Shown here one piece after another: positions 26,517 through 35,861 of a stretch of DNA of 64,000 nt (positions are counted from its first letter, which is position 1; every line of letters starts with the position of its first letter). Source of the DNA: Pedobacter jeongneungensis (GTDB lineage Bacteria; Bacteroidota; Bacteroidia; Sphingobacteriales; Sphingobacteriaceae); contig NZ_AYMG01000012.1 of NCBI RefSeq assembly GCF_000633455.1, positions 180,391 through 244,390 on the forward strand, in the 5' to 3' direction. The notes under the pieces were generated by a model. That model searched no databases and was not told where the DNA came from. It saw only the letters and a list, made by a program, of their open reading frames with translations. Made by a program: the position numbers and the translations under genes.

Positions 26517-26933
26517 TAAGAATATTTCATTTATATATGAATTAGTTATATCTTGTATCGCCAAATTAAAACACTGGATGTTACTTATAGATTTTATTTC
26601 TGTATTTGATAAGATCGTATAATAAATAGCGAACATACTCGCTAAAACAAGCCATTTTTGATTGCAACTTTGAATTACAATACTTTCTAACCAAAATATT
26701 TATCTAGATCCAAATAAAAAAAATGAGCCAAATCACATCATACTTTTTTCACTTTGATTTGTATAAGCGTTAATTGAACGTTTTATTTTATCGTTCCTAA
26801 CCAAAAATTATTTAAGAACTTATTGATCAGGATATTTAAACAATCAGTTACAACATAAAATAGTAAAACATAAGCATTAAGACGCAGGCCTTTAACCAGC
26901 CAACATTATAATATTAACTAACCAAATAATAAA
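26512..26933 (+). promoter_or_regulatory. Regulatory cassette upstream of second SusC
   Basis: A 420-bp gene-free region. Three blocks recur before the PL1 pair: an upstream block around 26514-26557 (ATTTAAGAATATTTCATTTA then TATATGAAT), AAGATCGTATAATA at 26611-26624, and a core at 26651-26696. The core has TTTG (26657-26660), a 20-bp spacer, TACTTTCT (26681-26688) and TAACCAAAA, which fits a Bacteroidota -33/-7 promoter with transcription beginning near the AACCAAA. ATGAGCC follows at 26722. CTAACCAAATAA lies just before the SusC ATG. Other parts hold nothing recognisable. Confidence 0.55.
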
Positions 26934-29900
26934 ATGAACTTAAAATTTTTACGCAAAATTTCTTTGTCATTGCTTTTTATGCTACTGGCAAGTACCATCC
27001 TCTTTGCCCAGGACCGGAAGGTAACGGGAAAGGTTGTCGATCAGGCAGATGGACAGGGGATTCCTGGTGTGAACGTAAGCTTAAAAGGGATTCCGAGTAA
27101 TGTAAGTACAAATTCGGATGGTGTGTACACTATACAAGTGAAATCGAATAGCGATGTACTTGTTTTCTCTTACATTGGCTATACCAGGCAGACTGTACCA
27201 GTGGGCACACAAACTACAATCAATGTAAAATTGGTTTCCGATAACCAAAATTTAGATGATGTAGTAGTAGTAGGTTATGGTACTCAGAAAAAAATCACAT
27301 TAACCGGGGCTGTTTCTACCGTTAATATGAAAAGTATAGAAGACGTACCTGCATTATCTTTAAGTGCTTCATTACGCGGTGCTGCACCTGGTTTCTCTGT
27401 ATCTGGTGGTGCACAAAGACCAGGACAGGGTACTACTATAACTGTACGTAACCCTGTTGTATACTCTAAAGATAGCCAGCAGGGTACCAATCCGATATTC
27501 GTAATTGATGATGTGATCAGAACGCAGGCCGACTTTGATTTATTGGATCAAAATGTGGTAGAGAGTGTTTCGATTTTGAAAGATGCTGAAGCAGCAATTT
27601 ATGGTGTTTCTGGAGCCAATGGTGTCGTAATTGTACGTACCAAAAGAGGTAGATCAGGCGCTCCACGTATCAATTTTAGCAGTTCAGTAGGTTTTAACGA
27701 TGCAACAAAATTACCGAACATGATGTCGGGTATACAATTGGGTAATTTTGTTAACGATTATTTGAACGCTCAGGTTTACCAGCAAACATCTGCCGGAACT
27801 GTAGTGAATAGTTTCATCAACGCTGATGGTTTTAAAGTAGTTAATAATGTAGCAGAAAGTACCCGTCAGCCACTTTACTACACTCCTGATGAATTAGATT
27901 ATTTCTCCGCAAACAATCATAACTGGTTAGCAGATGCTTTTCAAACTTCTAATATTTACCGCCAGGCATTAAATATTAGTGGCGGTAGCGATAAGGTTAC
28001 TTATTTTTTAGGCGGCGATTACATCACTCAAAATTCAAACTTTAAAGGCGTTAATTCCAGTAAATATGGCTTAAGGGCAAGTATTGATGCCAAACTTTCG
28101 AAAAGATTAAACGTATCCGCTTCAATCAGTACAGATGTTTCATCATCACGCAGCTATTATTATAAGCTTAACAGCACTTCCGAAAGTTTAGATAATGATG
28201 TGGCAACTTTACAAAACGTTAATCCCTGGTCTGAATATTTTATTAACGGAAATCCGGTGATTTTAGGCGCAAGTAATACCGGTGGTTTAGAAAACATCAA
28301 CTTTTTCTTAGTACAAAACTCAGATAATTTTACCAGCTCAAAATCTTATGTGATGAATATGCTTGGTAAGGTTACTTACGAAATTCCTGGTGTTAAAGGT
28401 TTAACCGCCACCGCTACAATAAATAAGAACATCAACAGTTCTAACGGTAAACAGTACGGAACTACATTTAACTATTATAAATATTTAGGTACAGGTGCCA
28501 ACAACCATATTCCAGGTGGAGTGCTGCAAGGTGTTTTTCCAATAAAAAATGGGGATAGGATTAGGCTAAATCCAGTATTTGCCGATAGCTATCAATTTAA
28601 TGCCGGTTTCAATTACAACAGGTCTTTTGGCAAGCACAATATATCAGCCATAGCGCTTGTAGAGCAAAGGGAGCTTTCATCAGAAGGTGTTGCAGCACAA
28701 TCTGAAGGGATTGTGGCAGGTGGACTACCTTATCAAACCTTTACTGTTGGAACACAAACTTCCAATCAATCCGGGCAGGTGAGTGAAACAGGATTTCAGT
28801 CTTTAATTACACGTATCAACTACGATTACGATACCAAATACTTATTACAATTAGTATATCGTAGAGATGGCAGTTCGAGGTTTGCTCCTGGTAAAAACTG
28901 GGGCGGTTTCCCGGCAGCATCCGTTGGATGGGTAGTTTCTCAGGAAAAATTCTTTAAAGATAAATTTCCGGCCATAAACTTATTCAAATTGCGTGCTTCA
29001 GTTGGCTTAACAGGAACAGATGCAACCAAAGCCTATCAATACCTGGCATCATACAATTTAGGTACTGGAAGTAGTGGTGGTGCCGTGTTTAATGAAATTG
29101 ACCGAAGTATTGCGATCAGGACCAATATTGCGATCCCAAATGGTGATGTAGTGTGGGACAGTTATTTAAAAACGAATTATGGTTTTGATATGGGGCTGCT
29201 TAAAAACAAATTATCCATCTCCGGAGAATATTTCTGGACCCGCGGATACAATCTTTTATCTACTTTAACATCTTCTGTTCCTGCTACCATTGGCGCAGCA
29301 GTACCTACCGAAAATTTTGCTGAAGCCAATATGTTTGGTTACGAGATTAGTGTAGGTTACAAAGATCAGATAGGAAAATTCAATTATAGCTTTACACCAT
29401 TTTATACCTGGAGCGATAACAAAAATGTTAAATATGATGTTTCTACCGCACAATTAGGTACTATCGACGATAATACCGGCTATTCCAGCGATAGAGGCTA
29501 CATCGGTTATAAATCACTAGGTATTATCAGAACACAGGCAGAAGCTGATGCAATTATTGCACAAAGAATTAATGGCTCGGCAGTGCAAAACGATCCAAAA
29601 AAGGTTAAAATCTTAAACGATATTCTGCAACCGGGTATGATCAATTATGAGGATGTAAACGGTGATGGTGTTATTGATACCAAAGACAGGCAATTTGTTA
29701 CCAAAAGGCAGAATAACCACAATAACTTAGGATTAAACTTTAGTGCTGGTTATAGTGGCTTAAGTTTAAATGTTGTAATGGGGATTTCATGGGGAGGTTA
29801 TACCAGTATTGGTGGATTAAAACCTAGCGGAACAAGTCCATCTACGTATGCCAACAGGGCATCATATTGGGCAGATCACTGGACACCTACAAATACGAAT

Positions 29901-30182
29901 GCAGCTTATCCTAACCCATACTTTTCAAGCATTTATGAAAATACTGATTTTTGGTTGGTACCCGCAACTCAATTTGCCATTACAAATGCAAATTTAAGTT
30001 ATAATATCCCAACAAAATGGATAGAAAAAGTAGGGATATCTAGTTTAAGGGTATTTGCGCAGGCTACAAACCCTGTTCAGTTTATAAACCCATTCCCAGG
30101 GAATTACAGAGATTTCGCCAGTCCGGTAGGTACATACCCATCGCTTAAAACTTATTCATTCGGTTTAAACGTAGGCCTTTAA
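26934..30182 (+). CDS. SusC-like TonB-dependent outer-membrane transporter (second pair)
   Basis: A 1082-residue SusC/RagA protein. Signal peptide to about 25 (STILFAQ), carboxypeptidase-regulatory-like domain (VTGKVVDQADGQGIPGVNV), TonB box region LDDVVVVGYGTQKK near 107-120, plug domain with VSILKDAEAAIYGVSGANG, long beta-barrel ending FGLNVGL. It has the usual DVNGDGVIDTKD loop. It is clearly paralogous to, but divergent from, the first SusC, so the two importers probably take different fragments. SusD follows 10 bp downstream. The operon has its own promoter cassette and is closed by two terminators. Confidence 0.96.
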   Translation: MNLKFLRKISLSLLFMLLASTILFAQDRKVTGKVVDQADGQGIPGVNVSLKGIPSNVSTNSDGVYTIQVKSNSDVLVFSYIGYTRQTVPVGTQTTINVKLVSDNQNLDDVVVVGYGTQKKITLTGAVSTVNMKSIEDVPALSLSASLRGAAPGFSVSGGAQRPGQGTTITVRNPVVYSKDSQQGTNPIFVIDDVIRTQADFDLLDQNVVESVSILKDAEAAIYGVSGANGVVIVRTKRGRSGAPRINFSSSVGFNDATKLPNMMSGIQLGNFVNDYLNAQVYQQTSAGTVVNSFINADGFKVVNNVAESTRQPLYYTPDELDYFSANNHNWLADAFQTSNIYRQALNISGGSDKVTYFLGGDYITQNSNFKGVNSSKYGLRASIDAKLSKRLNVSASISTDVSSSRSYYYKLNSTSESLDNDVATLQNVNPWSEYFINGNPVILGASNTGGLENINFFLVQNSDNFTSSKSYVMNMLGKVTYEIPGVKGLTATATINKNINSSNGKQYGTTFNYYKYLGTGANNHIPGGVLQGVFPIKNGDRIRLNPVFADSYQFNAGFNYNRSFGKHNISAIALVEQRELSSEGVAAQSEGIVAGGLPYQTFTVGTQTSNQSGQVSETGFQSLITRINYDYDTKYLLQLVYRRDGSSRFAPGKNWGGFPAASVGWVVSQEKFFKDKFPAINLFKLRASVGLTGTDATKAYQYLASYNLGTGSSGGAVFNEIDRSIAIRTNIAIPNGDVVWDSYLKTNYGFDMGLLKNKLSISGEYFWTRGYNLLSTLTSSVPATIGAAVPTENFAEANMFGYEISVGYKDQIGKFNYSFTPFYTWSDNKNVKYDVSTAQLGTIDDNTGYSSDRGYIGYKSLGIIRTQAEADAIIAQRINGSAVQNDPKKVKILNDILQPGMINYEDVNGDGVIDTKDRQFVTKRQNNHNNLGLNFSAGYSGLSLNVVMGISWGGYTSIGGLKPSGTSPSTYANRASYWADHWTPTNTNAAYPNPYFSSIYENTDFWLVPATQFAITNANLSYNIPTKWIEKVGISSLRVFAQATNPVQFINPFPGNYRDFASPVGTYPSLKTYSFGLNVGL

Positions 30183-30192
30183 TTTAATTATC

Positions 30193-32019
30193 ATGAAAAA
30201 GATTTATATCATAATTTTAGCAGCCTGTACTACATCATTGATGTTTAGCAGTTGTAAAAAAGTGCTCGAAAAACAAGATTTAGGTAGTTTTACTGCCGAT
30301 CAGGTTTACAACGATTCTACCACAACAAAATTAAGCATCGATTACATCTACAGCCAAAATCAACCGGCCTGGTTTGGTAACGTTGGTGGTTTAAGTGCTT
30401 CAGTTAGTTCGCTTTCAGAAGAGCAGTACGGGGATAACGTTTTTGTTAAAGGTACCGCTACTATCGAATCGGTTACCGATTTAGGCAATACGAATACCGC
30501 CGGAAATTACGTCAAGATCAGAACAATTAATATGTTTATCAGGGATGTTAATGCAGGCACTCTAGATCCGGCTGTGAAAAAAAGATTTATTGCCCAGGCT
30601 TATTTCTGGAGGGCATTTAGGTATTTTGAATTGGTGAAATTATACGGAGGTGTACCCGTGGTACTAATTCCACTAGATGCAGTAGGTGAAGAAGCTAAAA
30701 AAGCGGCTCTTTTACCAAGGAACACAACCACCGAAACCTTTGCTCAGATTGCAAGGGATTTGGATTCGTGCATTAAATATATTCCGGCAAGATGGCCAAA
30801 AAATGATGATTACGGTCGCATTACAAAAGGTGCTGCTCAGGCTTTTAAAGGCCGTGTGTTATTGACATTTGCTTCGCCTGAATTTAATTCTGGTAATTTA
30901 TTGTCACGCTGGCAAGATGCTTATAACGCCAATACACAGGCTATAGCAACATTATCGGCCAATGGTTTTGGTTTATATCCAAAATTTGATGTAACCATGT
31001 GGACTACAGAAGGAAGTAGCGGAGGAAGTACCCCTCGAAATCCCGAAGCCGTTTTAGCAACGCTTTATAATACCGGAACCACAGACATCGGACAGAATAA
31101 TAATACCTATCCAAATGCAACTGTTCCAAAATATATAGGAAGTACAGGTGGATCAAATCAGCCAACCTGGGATATGGCTTTGGCCTTTCCAATGAAAGAT
31201 GGAAAGGATATAGGCGCATCAAAATATGCTTATAATCTGGCTACATTTTATAAAGACCGCGATCCCAGATTTGAACAGACGATTGCTTACAACGGATGTA
31301 ACTGGCCCTTATCAGCCAATCCGAACTACCGCCTTTGGACCTACTACTATAGTAAGAACAATGTGTTGACATCAACTGAAAGTTCGGCAAGTTCCAGCGG
31401 TTTATATTTAAGAAAAGCAATAGATCCTGCGCTTACTTTAGCTACATTTTTAAATGCAGGAACAGATTGGTTAGAAATCCGTTATGCTGAAGTATTACTT
31501 AACCAGGCAGAATGTGCTGCTGAAATTGGCAATGTTGGCCAGAGTCAGGAAGCTTACGCCAATATTATTGCATTAAGAAAAAGAGCCGGAATTGAAGCAG
31601 GTGCAGACGGACTTTACGGATTAACTGCAGGACTTAGTGCTACGCAATTGGTTAGTGCAGTAATGAAAGAGAGGCAAATCGAGCTTGCATTTGAAGGTAA
31701 ACGCTTTTGGGATTTAAGACGCCGTAAATTATTGGAAACAGTGTTAAATGGTAAAAGAAGATTGGGTGTAACCATTGCGCTGAAAAGTGCAGGTACCAAT
31801 ACCGATTATATATTGGGCTCACGTGATGCATCTGCAAGTACCAATTTAGATGCCCTTTACACTTCGAGCTTCACGGTTACTACTAAACAGTTAGATACCT
31901 ATAATATTGCTTATCAGGCCGGAGTTTACTTTTTCGGTATTCCAACGGTATCACTAAATAACAATATCAATTTAAAACAGAACAATACCTGGGGTGGTCC
32001 GTTTGATCCGCTTCAATAG
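30193..32019 (+). CDS. SusD/RagB-family surface glycan-binding lipoprotein (second pair)
   Basis: A 608-residue lipoprotein with lipobox FSSC (CKKVLEK follows). SusD landmarks: RFIAQAYFWRAFRYFELVKLYGGVPVVL, FKGRVLLTFASPEFNSG, DWLEIRYAEVLLNQAECAAEIG and ERQIELAFEGKRFWDLRRRK. It lies 10 bp after SusC2. It is the ligand-binding partner of SusC2 and completes a two-gene operon without an extra surface lipoprotein gene, unlike the first pair. Confidence 0.95.
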   Translation: MKKIYIIILAACTTSLMFSSCKKVLEKQDLGSFTADQVYNDSTTTKLSIDYIYSQNQPAWFGNVGGLSASVSSLSEEQYGDNVFVKGTATIESVTDLGNTNTAGNYVKIRTINMFIRDVNAGTLDPAVKKRFIAQAYFWRAFRYFELVKLYGGVPVVLIPLDAVGEEAKKAALLPRNTTTETFAQIARDLDSCIKYIPARWPKNDDYGRITKGAAQAFKGRVLLTFASPEFNSGNLLSRWQDAYNANTQAIATLSANGFGLYPKFDVTMWTTEGSSGGSTPRNPEAVLATLYNTGTTDIGQNNNTYPNATVPKYIGSTGGSNQPTWDMALAFPMKDGKDIGASKYAYNLATFYKDRDPRFEQTIAYNGCNWPLSANPNYRLWTYYYSKNNVLTSTESSASSSGLYLRKAIDPALTLATFLNAGTDWLEIRYAEVLLNQAECAAEIGNVGQSQEAYANIIALRKRAGIEAGADGLYGLTAGLSATQLVSAVMKERQIELAFEGKRFWDLRRRKLLETVLNGKRRLGVTIALKSAGTNTDYILGSRDASASTNLDALYTSSFTVTTKQLDTYNIAYQAGVYFFGIPTVSLNNNINLKQNNTWGGPFDPLQ

Positions 32020-32034
32020 GTATTTCAAGATCTT

Positions 32035-32112
32035 AGGGCGGTTTGCTCGCCGCCCTGGTTTTTTATATTTGGTTTTTAGAAAAAGGGAACATTAATTTGT
32101 TTCCTTTTTTTT
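32035..32112 (+). terminator. Two consecutive rho-independent terminators after second SusCD pair
   Basis: The first is AGGGCGG (32035-32041) pairing with CCGCCCT (32050-32056), followed by GGTTTTTT. The second is GGGAACA (32085-32091) pairing with TGTTTCC (32098-32104), followed by eight T. Together they insulate the SusCD2 operon from the lyase operon. Confidence 0.85.
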
Positions 32113-32417
32113 CATTTAAGAATGTTACATTTATATATGAATATTATTTCTATCTTGTAACACGGTTGTGAAAATGAATTTGATTTGTTACAGCCATTTT
32201 AACCAAATGAAAAGATGATACAATACCTGGCCAAAATTATACAGTAAACAGCCAATTTTTGCATGCAATTTTGAGATATAATATACTTTCTAACCAAAAC
32301 TTATAACCAAAGACACAAATAGAAATGAGCCGATTTTTATAAAAATCCTGATTGATAATTCCAACAATCAAAAATATCAGCTAAATTTCTTTTGCTTCTT
32401 TAACGGGCAAAACACAA
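32113..32417 (+). promoter_or_regulatory. Regulatory cassette upstream of PL1 pair, paralogous to the SusC2 cassette
   Basis: A gene-free region whose blocks match the region before SusC2 in the same order: TTTAAGAATGTTACATTTA (32116-32134) then TATATGAAT, AAGATGATACAATACCTGG at 32212-32230, and a core at 32251-32298 with TTTG (32258-32261), 20 bp, TATACTTTCTAACCAAAA, then ATGAGCC at 32325. Another TTTTAACCAAAT is at 32197-32208. The match suggests co-regulation of importer and lyases. Confidence 0.55.
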
Positions 32418-34073
32418 ATGAAAAAGAACTTTTTAAATCTGTTGTTCACAACAGCATTAATGCTCTCCGCTAATTATTCTTTCGCACAATATCCCAATAT
32501 CCCTGCCGATGTGAAAAAGTCTTCCGATTCAATGATGAAAGAAGCTTACCACCAATCGGACATTGCCTGGGAAAAAGCCAAGCCCATCATTGCTAAAGAA
32601 GCAGGCGAGGGCAAACCATATATTCCATGGGCAGGTAGACCGAACGATTTACCTCAATCTAAATTATTGGCCTTTCCTGGTGCTGAGGGCGGAGGCGCTT
32701 ATAGCTTTGGCGGTCATGGCGGTAGGGTAATCGTGGTAAAAAATTTAAATGATAGCGGTCCGGGGTCATTGCGTGATGCCTGTGAACAAGGCGGCGCTAG
32801 GATTGTAGTCTTCAATGTGGCAGGGATCATCAGGTTAAAAACCCCGTTAATTATCCGTGCACCTTATATTACCATTGCCGGACAAACGGCTCCCGGTGAT
32901 GGTGTGTGCGTAGCCGGCGAATCGGTTTGGTTAAACACACACGATGTAATTGTGCGTTTTATGCGTTTTAGAAGGGGCGAAACCTTTGTAGGCCGCAGAG
33001 ATGATGCCATTGGCGGAAATCCGGTGGGCAACATCATGATCGATCACGTTTCTGCAAGCTGGGGACTGGACGAAAACATGTCGATGTACCGCCACATGTA
33101 CAACGATAGCACAGGCAAAACAGAAGAAAAACTGGGTACGGTGAACATCACCATCCAAAATTCGATTTTTTCTGAAGCACTAGATTACTGGAACCATGCA
33201 TTTGGTTCAACGTTAGGGGGCGAAAACTGTGCTTTTGTACGTAACCTTTGGGCTGATAATGGCGCCCGTAACCCATCAATCGGTTGGAACGGAATTTTCA
33301 ATTTCGCCAATAATGTGGTTTTCAACTGGAATAACCGCTCTACAGACGGTGGCGATTATACTGCTCAATACAACATCATCAATAACTTTTACAAACCTGG
33401 TCCCGTTACCGAATTAAAAGACCCGATCAGTTACCGCATTTTAAAACCAGAATCAGGCCGTAGTAAATTACCATATGTGGTTTTCGGACGTGCTTATGTC
33501 GCGGGGAATATTATCGATGGCAATGAAAAAGTAACCAAAAACAACTGGGATGGTGGTGTTCAACTGGAAGATAAAAAAGGAAATTTAATGTCTTACGAGC
33601 AGGCGAGTAAATATTTCGCAGCGATGAAGGCAAAAGATCCATTCCCGATGCCAAAAATCAGTATTATACCTACCTTACAGGCAAAAGATTACGTATTGGC
33701 AAATGCAGGAGCTACTTTACCAAAAAGAGATCCGGTTGATACCCGCGTAGTTAAACAGGTAAGTACAGGTAAAATCGAGGTACATCCTGATGCAAAACCA
33801 TCTGCATTCCAGTTCGAACACCGCCGACTACCTGGCGATTCTTACAAACAAGGTATCATTACCGAAGTTTCACAGGTAGGTGGTTATCCGGAATATAAAG
33901 GAACACCTTACAAAGATTCTGACGACGATGGTATGCCTGACGCTTACGAACTGAAAAATGGCTTAAACCCGAAAGATGCTTCTGATGCGTCAAAAATCAC
34001 TAAAAGTGGTTATTCTAACATCGAAGTTTATTTAAATAGTGTTGTTCCTGTTTCCACTGTAAAACCAAACTAA
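32418..34073 (+). CDS. PL1-family pectate lyase-like protein, first of tandem pair
   Basis: A 551-residue secreted beta-helix protein; signal peptide ends near YSFAQY. PL1-type motifs include FPGAEGGGAYSFGGHGG, GSLRDACEQGGARIVVFNVAG, ITIAGQTAPGDGVCVAGE and IMIDHVSASWGLDENMS, typical of the PL1 subgroup common in Bacteroidota pectin loci. The C-terminus carries DSDDDGMPDAYELKNGLNP, a calcium-binding type-3-like repeat. It cleaves alpha-1,4-galacturonan by beta-elimination if active as the family. The next paralogue starts one base after the stop. It heads the longest gene block, behind a promoter cassette matching that of SusC2. Confidence 0.92.
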   Translation: MKKNFLNLLFTTALMLSANYSFAQYPNIPADVKKSSDSMMKEAYHQSDIAWEKAKPIIAKEAGEGKPYIPWAGRPNDLPQSKLLAFPGAEGGGAYSFGGHGGRVIVVKNLNDSGPGSLRDACEQGGARIVVFNVAGIIRLKTPLIIRAPYITIAGQTAPGDGVCVAGESVWLNTHDVIVRFMRFRRGETFVGRRDDAIGGNPVGNIMIDHVSASWGLDENMSMYRHMYNDSTGKTEEKLGTVNITIQNSIFSEALDYWNHAFGSTLGGENCAFVRNLWADNGARNPSIGWNGIFNFANNVVFNWNNRSTDGGDYTAQYNIINNFYKPGPVTELKDPISYRILKPESGRSKLPYVVFGRAYVAGNIIDGNEKVTKNNWDGGVQLEDKKGNLMSYEQASKYFAAMKAKDPFPMPKISIIPTLQAKDYVLANAGATLPKRDPVDTRVVKQVSTGKIEVHPDAKPSAFQFEHRRLPGDSYKQGIITEVSQVGGYPEYKGTPYKDSDDDGMPDAYELKNGLNPKDASDASKITKSGYSNIEVYLNSVVPVSTVKPN

Positions 34074-34074
34074 A

Positions 34075-35706
34075 ATGCGCACCTGGAATTCAATTTTTAG
34101 CATCATCGCACTTTGTGGAATTGGAAATATGGCTTTTGCCCAATATCCGGTTATTCCGGAAGCGATGGAAAAGAAAGCTGATTCACTTTTGAAAAGCATC
34201 GAAGATAAATCGGAACAGCAATTTTTAAAGGTAAAACCCATTGTGGATGAAGAAGCCAAACATGGCAAACCCTATATTCCATGGGCAGCCAAACCAGGCG
34301 ATTTGCCACAATCAAAAATGGTGGCCTTTCCGGGAGCCGAAGGTGGGGGTGCTTATTCTTTTGGTGGTCGTGGAGGAAAAGTGTATGTGGTAAGCAGTTT
34401 AGAAGATGAAGGTAAAGGCACTTTACGCGAGGCCTGCGAACAGGGTGGAGCAAGAATTATCGTATTCAATGTTTCAGGGATCATCAGGTTAAAAACTCCA
34501 TTGATCATTCGCGCACCTTATATAACCATTGCTGGTCAGAGTGCGCCTGGTGATGGCGTATGTATCGCTGGCGAATCGGTATGGATCAATACTCACGATG
34601 TAGTGATCCGTTATATGCGTTTCCGTCGTGGGGCAACCGATGTTACCCGAAGAGATGATGCTATTGGTGGTAATCCTGTTGGAAATATCATCATCGATCA
34701 CGTTTCGGCAAGCTGGGGACTGGATGAAAACATGTCGATTTACCGCCATGTATATGATCCACAAGACGGTTCTAAACCTGTAAAATTGCCTACAGTAAAT
34801 GTTACCATCCAAAATTCGATCTTTTCTGAAGCATTGGATACCTATAACCATGCCTTTGGAAGTACAATTGGTGGCTTAAATTCTACTTTTATGCGTAACC
34901 TTTGGGCATCAAACATCAGCAGAAATCCATCGGTGGGCATGTATGGGGATTTTGGTTTTGCCAATAATGTGATCTTCAACTGGTGGAACAGAAGTGCCGA
35001 CGGTGGCGATAATGCTTCATTTTATAGCTTCATCAACAATTATTACAAACCAGGCCCTATTACACCTGCCGGAGAACCGATTTCTTATCGTATCTTAAAA
35101 CCTGAATCGGGTAGAGATAAAAAGTTTGCCAACGAATTTGGTAAAGCTTATGTAACCGGAAATATCATTGAAGGAAACGAAAAAGTAACCAAAAACAACT
35201 GGGATGGTGGTGTACAGCCTGAAAGCAAAAGGGATAAACAGAAATTATTGGATTCCATCCGTACGGATAAACCTTTACCTATGGCCAAGATTTCCATCAT
35301 AGATACAAAAAAAGCTTACGTTTATGTTTTGGCCAATGCCGGAGCTTCATTACCGGTTCGCGATGCAGTCGATCAACGGATTATTAAACAAGTAACAACC
35401 GGTAAAATTGAACATGTAGAAGATGGTAAATTGCCAGCCAAACAAAGTTATGTAAAACGCCGTTTGCCAGCCGATTCATACAAACAAGGCATTATTTCGG
35501 ATATTGCCCAGGTTGGCGGTTACCCTGAATATAAAGGTAGACCTTATGTGGATACTGATAATGATGGTATTCCCGATGCCTGGGAAACTAAAAATGGTTT
35601 AAACCCAAAAGACGCAAAAGACGCTGCCAAAATTTCGAAATCAGGTTATTCGAATATTGAAGTATATTTAAATAGCCTGGTGGATGTTAATAAGGTGAGG
35701 CCATAG
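34075..35706 (+). CDS. PL1-family pectate lyase-like protein, second of tandem pair
   Basis: A 543-residue tandem paralogue of the upstream lyase, with the same order of motifs (IIVFNVSGIIRLKTPLIIR, IIIDHVSASWGLDENMS, RILKPESGRD) and the same acidic C-terminal loop (DTDNDGIPDAWE). The signal peptide ends near AFAQY. High similarity with scattered differences points to an old local duplication rather than a recent one. The two may differ in preference for methylated or unmethylated galacturonan, which cannot be decided here. Confidence 0.92.
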   Translation: MRTWNSIFSIIALCGIGNMAFAQYPVIPEAMEKKADSLLKSIEDKSEQQFLKVKPIVDEEAKHGKPYIPWAAKPGDLPQSKMVAFPGAEGGGAYSFGGRGGKVYVVSSLEDEGKGTLREACEQGGARIIVFNVSGIIRLKTPLIIRAPYITIAGQSAPGDGVCIAGESVWINTHDVVIRYMRFRRGATDVTRRDDAIGGNPVGNIIIDHVSASWGLDENMSIYRHVYDPQDGSKPVKLPTVNVTIQNSIFSEALDTYNHAFGSTIGGLNSTFMRNLWASNISRNPSVGMYGDFGFANNVIFNWWNRSADGGDNASFYSFINNYYKPGPITPAGEPISYRILKPESGRDKKFANEFGKAYVTGNIIEGNEKVTKNNWDGGVQPESKRDKQKLLDSIRTDKPLPMAKISIIDTKKAYVYVLANAGASLPVRDAVDQRIIKQVTTGKIEHVEDGKLPAKQSYVKRRLPADSYKQGIISDIAQVGGYPEYKGRPYVDTDNDGIPDAWETKNGLNPKDAKDAAKISKSGYSNIEVYLNSLVDVNKVRP

Positions 35707-35714
35707 CACTTTAC

Positions 35715-35846
35715 TGTCATTCTGAACGCAGTGAAGAATCTGTAAGCGATGAAAATATAAACTTTAATAACCCACACCCAAAACGTAAGTGGGTTAGACA
35801 AAAACAGAAATATTAGGTTGCAGATGCTTCGTGCCTCAGCATGACA
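35715..35846. mobile_element. MITE-like element 1 (132 bp, TGTCAT..ATGACA ends)
   Basis: It begins TGTCATTCTGA and ends CCTCAGCATGACA, imperfect terminal inverted repeats. An interior inverted repeat, AACCCAC..GTGGGTT, is present. It has the same length (132 bp) and end design as the copy at 39034-39165, and similar ends to 41936-42062 and 58568-58697. It has no coding capacity. Confidence 0.65.
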
Positions 35847-35861
35847 AATACAAAATAATCA

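Noticed and set aside
26409..26636. Minus-strand 75-codon frame in the region before SusC2
   Set aside because: Overlaps a terminator and the conserved promoter cassette; composition is AT-rich non-coding.
26722..26772. Short frame starting ATGAGCC in the SusC2 leader as a second leader peptide
   Set aside because: Only 16 codons, and the paralogous leader at 32325 stops after five codons, so the peptide itself is not conserved.
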